From Betaproteobacteria bacterium (GTDB taxonomy: Bacteria > Pseudomonadota > Gammaproteobacteria > Burkholderiales > Burkholderiaceae_C), in contig RFNL01000327.1 of the NCBI GenBank assembly GCA_009927195.1, forward strand, positions 1 to 7,398: DNA of 7,398 nt. Reading direction: 5' to 3'. This document shows positions 1 to 5,626 of the stretch, in pieces. Every line of letters begins with the position of its first letter. Position 1 is the first letter of the stretch. Made by a program: the position numbers and the translations under genes. The notes beneath the pieces are model-generated. The model worked only from the letters and a program-made list of their open reading frames with translations, was not told the origin of the DNA and made no database searches.

Positions 1-818
1 CACTGCAAGCCCACGGTGATGTGGGCCACGCTGCAAGGCACGCGTTGGGCGGTGTTCACCTGGGGCAACATGGCTTGCACCAATTCGATGCCTTTGGCCA
101 CGGTGAGTCGCGTGCCGCCAATGTCTTGGATGTTGAAGGTTTGCAAGGTGCTGCCGGCTTGCAAACCACTGTGCGCCAACCAGGCGTTGATTTGGTTGGA
201 CTCGCAGCCCAGGCCCACGACCAAGGCGGCCGCGATGTTGGGGTGGGTGGCATAGCCCCGCATGGTGCGTTCCAGCAGTTGCAGCCCCAGGCCCTCGGTG
301 TCCATGCCGCAACCGCTGCCATGGGTGAGGGCGATCACACCATCGATCTGTGGGTAGGGCGCCAAAGCCGCGGGGTGGGTGGTTTTGCAGAAGTGATCGG
401 CGATGGCCCGTGCCACCGTGGCCGAGCAATTGACACTGGACAGCACCGCAATGTAGTTGCGTGTGGCCACCCGCCCATCGGCACGCACATGGCCCATGAA
501 CTCGGCGTGTTGGGCCACCGGCTCGGGTTTGAGGTCGGCGCAAAAAGCGTAGTCGCGTGAGAAATCGCCCTTGTTGGGGCCCATGTCCATGTTGTGGGTG
601 TGCACATGTTCACCTGGCGCGATGGCTTTGGAGGCAAAGCCAATGATTTGGTTGTAGCGTCGCACCGGTTGGCCCATTGCGATGTCGCGCATCGCCAATT
701 TGTGGCCGGGTGGGATCAAGCCACGCACTGCAACGGCCTCGACCAGAGCACCGGAGAGCAATTGTTGACGGGCAATTACCACGTCATCGGCTGGGTGCAG
801 TCGGATGTGGCGGCTCAT
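1..818 (-). CDS. UxaA/altronate-dehydratase-family sugar-acid dehydratase (partial, 3' end beyond window)
   Basis: This reading frame has no stop from its ATG at 818 to the left edge, giving 272 residues of the N-terminal part of a protein that in this family is usually about 380-510 residues. Residues 1-77 form a SAF-type domain that ends in HVHTHNM (71-77), a hallmark of altronate and galactarate dehydratases. The catalytic UxaA domain then begins with VRADGRVATRNY (111-122), followed by NCS (130-132), HGSGCG (166-171) and GLGCES (202-207). Family members dehydrate aldonates such as D-altronate to 2-keto-3-deoxy acids in the cytoplasm, using a metal ion. Here it is divergent from two SDR dehydrogenases and an FAH-family hydrolase, so I infer that it performs the dehydration step of a non-phosphorylative sugar pathway, with L-fuconate, L-rhamnonate or a pentonate as possible substrates. 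The Shine-Dalgarno sequence upstream of 818 is weak, but the N-terminus aligns with the family start and I saw no better in-frame start nearby. The family is certain; the substrate is not. Confidence 0.93.
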   Translation of the reverse strand, partial: MSRHIRLHPADDVVIARQQLLSGALVEAVAVRGLIPPGHKLAMRDIAMGQPVRRYNQIIGFASKAIAPGEHVHTHNMDMGPNKGDFSRDYAFCADLKPEPVAQHAEFMGHVRADGRVATRNYIAVLSSVNCSATVARAIADHFCKTTHPAALAPYPQIDGVIALTHGSGCGMDTEGLGLQLLERTMRGYATHPNIAAALVVGLGCESNQINAWLAHSGLQAGSTLQTFNIQDIGGTRLTVAKGIELVQAMLPQVNTAQRVPCSVAHITVGLQ

Positions 819-1027
819 CAGGGAGAGTGGATGGCAAGGGAAAACCTGTATTGGACAAGCCCGAGTGGGCAATGCAGAATGCTCCCATAGACCCTACTTG
901 CCGTCAAGGCACGCGCCACCCGAACATACCCTCGTCTGAGTGCAGCAGCACACCCGGGGCCCCCAAGCTCCCCCTTCACCCACCCACCGCACCCCTTGAC
1001 GGTTCATCCATTGGAGACATTTGCGCC
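819..1027. promoter_or_regulatory. Divergent intergenic region between dehydratase and SDR operon
   Basis: This 209-bp non-coding gap separates two divergently transcribed halves of one catabolic cluster, so it should hold both promoters and the operator of a shared regulator. No consensus sigma-70 promoter with both good -35 and -10 boxes stands out on either strand. A perfect 9-bp inverted repeat is present (see separate entry), and a small GCCC/GGGC dyad lies at 859-870. The stretch from about 951 to 996 is strikingly C-rich on the plus strand. That the region is regulatory is inferred from gene arrangement. Confidence 0.6.
901..1002. repeat. Perfect 9-bp inverted repeat (possible operator half-sites)
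   Basis: CCGTCAAGG at 901-909 is the exact reverse complement of CCTTGACGG at 994-1002, with 84 bp between the arms. Both arms lie in the divergent intergenic region, and each carries TTGACG, which resembles a -35 box, pointing outwards towards one of the two flanking genes. They could be binding sites for a regulator that loops the region, or one could be a -35 element. Chance is not excluded: a rough estimate gives just under a 10% probability of a 9-bp inverted match in a 200-bp stretch. Confidence 0.35.
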
Positions 1028-1783
1028 ATGAGTCAACGCTTAGCAGGAAAAACCGCTCTCATCACCGCTGCCGGTCAAGGCATCGGCAAAGCCGCTGCGC
1101 TGGCCATGGCCGGTGAAGGCGCCACCGTTTGGGCCACCGATGTCAACCCCAGCTTGCTGGCCGCTTACCAAGGCGTGACCGGTGTGCATACGGCCACTTT
1201 GGACGTGTTGGACAAGGCCGCCATCGCTCGCCAAGTGGCTGCCTTGCCGGCAATCGATGTCTTGTTCAATTGCGCCGGCTTTGTGCACAACGGCACGGTG
1301 CTCGAGGCCACCGATGCCGATTGGGACTTTGCCTTCCAGCTCAATGTGCGGGCCCAGTTTTGGATGATCCAGGCTGTCTTGCCCGGCATGCTCCAGCGCT
1401 TCAAAGCGCATGGGCAAACCAGCAGCATCATCAACATGGCCAGCGTGTGCTCCAGCATCAAGGGACTGCCCAGCCGCTTTATTTACGGTGCCTCCAAAGC
1501 CGCGGTGGTGGGCTTGACCAAAAGCGTGGCCGCTGATTATGTGCGCCAAGGCATTCGTTGCAATTGCATATGCCCGGGCACGGTGGACACGCCCTCGCTG
1601 CAAGAGCGCATCAACAGTTATGCCGATCCGGTGCAAGCGCGCCAAGATTTCATCAACCGCCAACCCATGGGGCGCTTGGCCCAGGCGAACGAAATCGCGC
1701 CCATCGTCACTTTTTTGGCCTCTGACGAGTCGGTGTTTGCCACAGGCAATGCCTATTCGATCGACGGCGGCATGACGATTTGA
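1028..1783 (+). CDS. SDR-family 2-keto-3-deoxy-sugar-acid (L-fuconate type) dehydrogenase
   Basis: This 251-residue classical short-chain dehydrogenase has the nucleotide motif TAAGQGIG (13-20), with Ala where most relatives have Gly. D38 at the end of beta-2 indicates NAD rather than NADP. NCAG lies at 81-84 and the catalytic residues are S139, Y153 and K157. The segment CPGTVDTPSLQERI (182-195) and the flanking text closely resemble human DHRS6/BDH2 and the bacterial 2-keto-3-deoxy-L-fuconate dehydrogenases, which oxidise C4 of the 2-keto-3-deoxy acid to a 2,4-diketo acid. The start at 1028 is preceded by GGAGA at 1013-1017, a good ribosome binding site, and matches the family N-terminus; the same frame is open far upstream, but that part overlaps the divergent dehydratase. 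It is the first gene of a rightward SDR-SDR-hydrolase group. The clade call is firm. The exact substrate (six-carbon deoxy acid or pentose-derived acid) is inferred, and 3-hydroxybutyrate dehydrogenase activity is a less likely alternative given the neighbours. Confidence 0.9.
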   Translation: MSQRLAGKTALITAAGQGIGKAAALAMAGEGATVWATDVNPSLLAAYQGVTGVHTATLDVLDKAAIARQVAALPAIDVLFNCAGFVHNGTVLEATDADWDFAFQLNVRAQFWMIQAVLPGMLQRFKAHGQTSSIINMASVCSSIKGLPSRFIYGASKAAVVGLTKSVAADYVRQGIRCNCICPGTVDTPSLQERINSYADPVQARQDFINRQPMGRLAQANEIAPIVTFLASDESVFATGNAYSIDGGMTI

Positions 1784-1827
1784 TGCGCTGACCATCGCCC
1801 ACAGTCCACCTTCAATGCCTTGCTTTC

Positions 1828-2586
1828 ATGAACCAACTTGATTTGAAGGGCCGCCATGCGGTCATCACCGGAGGTGCCGCCGGCTTGGGTTATGCCATTG
1901 GCGAACGCATGCTGGCCTCGGGCGCACGCATCACCCTTTGGGACCGCGACATCGGTGGCATGGGCACGGCCGCTGAGCAACTCAAAAAAACCCATCCGGG
2001 TGCCCAAGTGGCCTGCGTTCATGTGGACGTGGCCCAGCACGACAGTGTGCAGCAAGCCACCGCCCAAACGGTGGCCATTGCGCCGGTGGATGCATTGGTC
2101 AACAGCGCGGGCATCACCGGGCCCAACACCCAGTTGTGGGACTACCCGGTGGATGCTTGGCGACAGGTGTTTGATATCAACCTGCATGGCCTGTTTCATT
2201 GCTGCCGCGAGGTGTCAGCCCACATGCGCGCGCGCAACAGCGGACGCATCGTCAACATTGCTTCCGTGGCCGGCAAAGACGGCAACCCCAATGCCAGCGC
2301 TTACAGCGCCAGCAAGGCTGCGGTGATTGGCTTGACCAAATCGCTGGGCAAGGAATTGGCTCAAACGGGCGTGCGGGTCAACTGCATCACCCCTGCGGCG
2401 GTGCACACCGCGATGTTTGACCAAATGACCCCCGAGCACATTGCCTTCATGCTGAGCAAAATCCCGATGGGTCGATTTGGCCAGGTGGAAGAGGTTGCCG
2501 CCATGGTCAGTTGGTTGTGCACCGATGAATGCTCTTTCTCCACCGGTGCCGTGTTTGACCTCTCAGGCGGCCGCTCCACCTATTGA
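1828..2586 (+). CDS. SDR-family NAD-dependent dehydrogenase, second of tandem pair
   Basis: This 252-residue classical SDR has TGGAAGLG (14-21), D39 suggesting NAD preference, NSAG (92-95), catalytic S146, Y159 and K163, and a C-terminal tail ending FDLSGGRSTY. Annotation pipelines often call such proteins 3-oxoacyl-ACP reductase, but position and tail fit sugar dehydrogenases found beside FAH-family hydrolases, such as the 2-keto-3-deoxy-L-rhamnonate 4-dehydrogenase type (from memory of the family, not a search). It lies 44 bp after the first SDR and 95 bp before the hydrolase, with no terminator visible on either side, so the three are probably one operon. No clear Shine-Dalgarno sequence precedes the ATG at 1828; the nearby TTCAATGCCTTGC is not purine-rich. 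Two roles are possible: C1 oxidation of the free sugar to a lactone, or C4 oxidation of a 2-keto-3-deoxy acid in parallel with its neighbour. It is clearly distinct from the first SDR and not a recent duplicate. Confidence 0.88.
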   Translation: MNQLDLKGRHAVITGGAAGLGYAIGERMLASGARITLWDRDIGGMGTAAEQLKKTHPGAQVACVHVDVAQHDSVQQATAQTVAIAPVDALVNSAGITGPNTQLWDYPVDAWRQVFDINLHGLFHCCREVSAHMRARNSGRIVNIASVAGKDGNPNASAYSASKAAVIGLTKSLGKELAQTGVRVNCITPAAVHTAMFDQMTPEHIAFMLSKIPMGRFGQVEEVAAMVSWLCTDECSFSTGAVFDLSGGRSTY

Positions 2587-2670
2587 GGCGTATGCCGCGC
2601 AAATCAGCGTAGCACCAAACCGATACACTCCACCCGCACACGGTGCCCAGACGAGCCCCCCATTTTTTTG

Positions 2671-2680
2671 AAAGGCAACC
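2671..2680 (+). promoter_or_regulatory. Ribosome binding site deciding the hydrolase start
   Basis: AAAGG at 2671-2675 sits six bases ahead of the ATG at 2682. It favours that start over the in-frame GTG at 2643, which would add 13 residues not typical of the family. Confidence 0.7.
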
Positions 2681-2681
2681 C

Positions 2682-3548
2682 ATGAAACTTGTTCGCTACG
2701 GCAAACCCGGCCAAGAAAAACCTGGCCTCATCGATGCAGACGGCAAATTGCGCGACCTCAGCAAGGTGATCCATGACATCACCCCCGATCAGCTCAACGA
2801 CAAAGCCTTGGCCAAGCTGGGCAAGCTCAAAACCGACAAGTTGCCTTTGGTCAAGGGCAAGCCCCGCATGGGTTGCCCAGTGGCCCAGGTGGGCAAGTTC
2901 ATTGCCATTGGCCTTAACTATGCCGATCATGCCGCAGAGGCCAACCTGCCGCTGCCCAAAGAACCCATCATCTTCTCCAAATTTGTCGATTGCATCCAAG
3001 GTCCGGACGACGATGTCATGCTGCCCAAGGGCTCGGTCAAGGGCGATTGGGAGGTCGAACTCGGCGTGGTGATTGGCCTCACCGCCAGCTACGTGGCGCA
3101 GAAAAACGCCCTGGCCCATGTGGCGGGCTATTGCACCATCAACGATGTGAGCGAGCGCGAGTTCCAAATCGAGCGCGGCGGCACCTGGGACAAGGGCAAG
3201 GGATGTGACACCTTTGGCCCGATCGGTCCTTGGCTGGTCACCCGCGATGAAGTGCCAACCCCCCAAAAACTCGGTTTGTGGATGGAACTCAATGGCGAGC
3301 GCATGCAAGACGGCAACACCAAGAACATGATTTTCAATGTGGCCAAATTGGTGAGTTATGTGAGCCAATTCACCACCTTGTACCCCGGCGACGTGATCGC
3401 CACCGGCACCCCTGCCGGGGTGGGCATGGGTATCAAGAAAAACGGTCAACCGGCCCCAGTGTTTTTGAAGCCCGGCGATGTGATGACCGTTGGCATTCAA
3501 GGCCTGGGCGTGCAAACGCAAAAAGTGGTGGCCTATAAAAAGCGCTGA
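2682..3548 (+). CDS. FAH-family hydrolase, probable 2,4-diketo-3-deoxy-sugar-acid hydrolase
   Basis: This 288-residue protein of the fumarylacetoacetate hydrolase family begins MKLVRYGKPG, as the 2,4-diketo-3-deoxy-L-fuconate and L-rhamnonate hydrolases do. The N-terminal domain covers roughly residues 1-65 and the catalytic domain follows. Visible features are IGLNYADHAAE (76-86) with H83 and E86, FSKF (98-101), the metal ligands E124 and E126 in DWEVELG with D155 in NDVSER, the lid-like WDKGKGCDTFGPIGPW (169-184), and TGTPAGVG (241-248). Family members use Mg2+ or Mn2+ to hydrolyse a C-C bond next to a carbonyl. In this context the likely reaction splits 2,4-diketo-3-deoxyaldonate into pyruvate and a 2-hydroxy acid (L-lactate for six-carbon deoxy sugars, glycolate for pentoses). 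It is the last gene of the rightward group and is followed at once by an intrinsic terminator. Related family members act on aromatic ring-cleavage products; the SDR and UxaA neighbours argue against that here. Confidence 0.92.
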   Translation: MKLVRYGKPGQEKPGLIDADGKLRDLSKVIHDITPDQLNDKALAKLGKLKTDKLPLVKGKPRMGCPVAQVGKFIAIGLNYADHAAEANLPLPKEPIIFSKFVDCIQGPDDDVMLPKGSVKGDWEVELGVVIGLTASYVAQKNALAHVAGYCTINDVSEREFQIERGGTWDKGKGCDTFGPIGPWLVTRDEVPTPQKLGLWMELNGERMQDGNTKNMIFNVAKLVSYVSQFTTLYPGDVIATGTPAGVGMGIKKNGQPAPVFLKPGDVMTVGIQGLGVQTQKVVAYKKR

Positions 3549-3569
3549 TCGCTTTGGTGCGCTTCAGTC

Positions 3570-3592
3570 AAACGGCCTTCGGGCCGTTTTTT
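3570..3592 (+). terminator. Rho-independent terminator after the hydrolase gene
   Basis: An 8-bp perfect stem, AAACGGCC paired with GGCCGTTT, is closed by the very stable loop UUCG (3578-3581) and followed by T residues through 3592. It starts 21 bp after the hydrolase stop and ends the rightward operon. On the opposite strand only three T residues follow the stem, so it should act less well for the convergent ttcA. Confidence 0.93.
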
Positions 3593-3645
3593 GGGGCCTG
3601 CCCCACCCGCAGCGTGCTCGTGTCCTAGGGTTGATGCCTGCGCCT

Positions 3646-4572
3646 TCAAACCAAATTCACCCCCTGCAAACCCGTCCAGCCAGGCGTGGGCAATGGGTCC
3701 ACATCAAACGCGGTGTCGCCCTCGGGTTGGGGCACGCCAGTGGCCTTGAGGTTTTGAAAATCGTATAACGAGGCGTCGAGCAAATGCGAGGGCACGGTGT
3801 GCTGCAAAGCGTTGAACATATTGTCAAGCCGACCGGGGTGTTTTTTCTCCCAATCGCGCAACATGGCGCCCACTTGTTGGCGCTGCAAACCGTCTTGGCT
3901 GCCGCACAAGGTGCAAGGAATGATGGGGAAGGCGCGGTGCACGGCCCAGCGCGCAAGGTCGCGTTCGGCCACATGGGCCAGCGGCCGGATAACGATGTGG
4001 CGGCCATCGTCGCTGACCAGTTTGGGCGGCATGCTCTTTAACTTGCCGCCGAAAAACATGTTCAGAAAAAACGTTTGCAAGATGTCGTCGCGGTGGTGGC
4101 CCAGGGCGATTTTGGTGGCGCCCAGCTCGTCGGCCACCCGGTACAAAATGCCCCGGCGCAAGCGGCTGCACAGGCTGCACATGGTTTTGCCCTCGGGGAT
4201 TTTGTCTTTGACGATGGAATAGGTGTCCTGGTTTTCAATGTGAAAAGGCACGCCCAACTGGGTCAAATACTGTGGCAGCACGTGGGCGGGAAAGCCGGGT
4301 TGCTTTTGGTCCAAATTGACGGCCACGATGTCAAAGTCGATGGGCGCGCGGGCTTTGAGTTTGAGCAAAATGTCAAGCAGGCCATGGCTGTCTTTGCCGC
4401 CTGACAAACACACCATCACCTTGTCGCCCTGTTCAATCATGTTGAATTGCACAATCGCCTCGCCCACTTGGCGGCAAAGGCGCTTTTCCAACTTGTGGAT
4501 TTCGCGCTCGATCACCTGGCGGCGAGGGCTTTGGGGGTCGGCGGCTTCAATGGTGGACAGGCTGGCGGTCAT
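3646..4572 (-). CDS. ttcA: tRNA 2-thiocytidine(32) synthetase TtcA
   Basis: TtcA thiolates cytidine 32 in the anticodon loop of some tRNAs, in the cytoplasm, using ATP and an iron-sulfur cluster. From the ATG at 4572 the protein has 308 residues, close to the roughly 310 of the Escherichia coli enzyme. The PP-loop ATP-binding motif SGGKDS is at 57-62. Two CxxC pairs, CSLC (132-135) and CTLC (220-223), supply the cluster ligands, and GHHRDD (158-163) is the conserved motif of the TtcA/TtuA group. The frame is open upstream to an ATG at 4662, with another ATG at 4602; the part before 4572 lacks family similarity, so I chose 4572, although no strong Shine-Dalgarno sequence precedes any of the three. 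It lies 150 bp downstream of a 5'-nucleotidase on the same strand and converges with the hydrolase operon. The function is certain, the start less so. Confidence 0.96.
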   Translation of the reverse strand: MTASLSTIEAADPQSPRRQVIEREIHKLEKRLCRQVGEAIVQFNMIEQGDKVMVCLSGGKDSHGLLDILLKLKARAPIDFDIVAVNLDQKQPGFPAHVLPQYLTQLGVPFHIENQDTYSIVKDKIPEGKTMCSLCSRLRRGILYRVADELGATKIALGHHRDDILQTFFLNMFFGGKLKSMPPKLVSDDGRHIVIRPLAHVAERDLARWAVHRAFPIIPCTLCGSQDGLQRQQVGAMLRDWEKKHPGRLDNMFNALQHTVPSHLLDASLYDFQNLKATGVPQPEGDTAFDVDPLPTPGWTGLQGVNLV

Positions 4573-4722
4573 GGGGCAGAGATGGGTTGCCAAGTCCTGC
4601 ATTGTCGCTGGTGCGGCCCGGCCTGACAAACACGGGCCCTTTGCTGCACCGGTGAATGCCAAGCCAACCCTTTGGCCCCAAGCTGGGCCGCTGTGCCTGC
4701 ACGCGGCAGCGCCGCTGGGTGA

Positions 4723-5625
4723 TCAGACGGCGGGGTTTTTGACGCCGCTGACCACGTGGCCGGCGGGCACGTGTTGCGCGGCCGATTCGATGTGGCCGGT
4801 TTGGTCGTCGAAAAAGAAGTCGGGTTCGAACTCGCGCAGAAAAGCGCCTTTGTCCAATCCGCCCAGAAACATGGCTTCATCGACTTCGATGTCCCAGTCC
4901 ATCAGGGTGCGGATGGCCCGCTCATGGGCCGGTGCGCTGCGGGCGGTGACCAAGGCGGTTCGGATGCGCATGTTCGGTGTGCCATCGCGCTGCAAGCGGT
5001 GCAGTGCGGCCAGCAGGGGTTTGAAGGGTCCTGCAGACAGGGGCAGGCTGGCCTTTTCGCGCTCATGGGCTTGAAAAGCCGACAGCCCTTGGGACGCGAA
5101 CACCTGCTCGGCCTCGTCCGAAAACAACACCGCGTCGCCGTCAAAGGCTATGCGCACCTCGTGCGGGTGCGCAACCGATGCATGGGCCGAGTGCGGATAG
5201 ACCTGTGCGGCGGGCACGCCTGCATCCAGTGCGGCCCGCACATCGCTCAAATGGGCCGATAAAAACAAATGGGCGTGCAGCGGCTTGAGGTAGCGCCAGG
5301 GTGGTTGACCGCGGGTGAAACTGCCGCGCTGAATCGGCAGGCCATAGTGCTGGGCCGAGCGAAACACCCGCATGCCGCTGACCGGGTCGTTGCGCGACAA
5401 GATCACCACCTCCACCTGTGGCGCATGGCCTTGGTTGAAGGCCAGCAGCTTTTTCACCAGCGAAAACGCCACCCCGGGTTTGGCCGGTCGTTCCAAGCGT
5501 TCGAGTTGCAGCTTCATGTAGGCGCGATCGTCGCTTTGTTCGAAATAGCGGTTTTCCTCTTCAAAGTCAAACAAGGCGCGCGAGGAAATCGCCACCACCA
5601 ATTGGCCGTCCAGGGTCACGCCCAT
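4723..5625 (-). CDS. 5'-nucleotidase (cytosolic cN-I-like family, PF06189 type)
   Basis: This 300-residue protein has the layout of the bacterial family related to eukaryotic cytosolic 5'-nucleotidase I, which dephosphorylates nucleoside monophosphates to nucleosides. Visible elements are VVAISSRALFDFEEEN (10-25) at the N-terminus, FDGDAVLFSDE (161-171) with a D-x-D pair D162/D164 like the nucleophile motif of HAD phosphatases, VTAR (226-229), GGLDKG (255-260) with K259, and FFDDQTGH (271-278) with D273/D274. The order resembles HAD motifs I to IV; assigning them individually is my inference. No signal peptide or membrane segment is visible, so it should be cytoplasmic. Its ATG comes one base after the gspF stop (TGACATG), which suggests translational coupling, with only a weak GGGTG as ribosome binding site. 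No functional link to secretion is evident; the preferred nucleotide is unknown. Confidence 0.9.
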   Translation of the reverse strand: MGVTLDGQLVVAISSRALFDFEEENRYFEQSDDRAYMKLQLERLERPAKPGVAFSLVKKLLAFNQGHAPQVEVVILSRNDPVSGMRVFRSAQHYGLPIQRGSFTRGQPPWRYLKPLHAHLFLSAHLSDVRAALDAGVPAAQVYPHSAHASVAHPHEVRIAFDGDAVLFSDEAEQVFASQGLSAFQAHEREKASLPLSAGPFKPLLAALHRLQRDGTPNMRIRTALVTARSAPAHERAIRTLMDWDIEVDEAMFLGGLDKGAFLREFEPDFFFDDQTGHIESAAQHVPAGHVVSGVKNPAV

Positions 5626-5626
5626 G

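Noticed and set aside
21..560. A 179-codon plus-strand open frame at the left edge
   Set aside because: It is antisense to the UxaA-family dehydratase, whose minus-strand frame is open from 818 to the edge and carries all family motifs.
851..880. Possible promoter TTGGAC-N18-CAGAAT for the SDR operon
   Set aside because: The -35 matches only three of six consensus bases and the -10 four of six; such matches are common by chance.
677..1027. Upstream in-frame extension of the first SDR
   Set aside because: It would overlap the start of the divergent dehydratase, has no SDR similarity, and the ATG at 1028 has its own ribosome binding site and matches the family N-terminus.
1040..1795. A 251-codon minus-strand open frame opposite the first SDR
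   Set aside because: It mirrors the SDR reading frame and has no recognisable domain; the SDR on the plus strand is unambiguous.
2604..3521. A 305-codon minus-strand open frame opposite the FAH-family hydrolase
   Set aside because: The plus strand encodes a complete FAH-family protein with its metal ligands; the antisense frame shows no motif and is a codon-bias shadow.
4399..4633. 13-bp direct repeat GCCTGACAAACAC at 4399-4411 and 4621-4633, in frame in the extended ttcA frame
   Set aside because: One copy encodes the start of the TtcA ATP-binding motif, the other lies in upstream spacer. One 13-bp direct match somewhere in a window of this size is not improbable, and nothing else supports a duplication.
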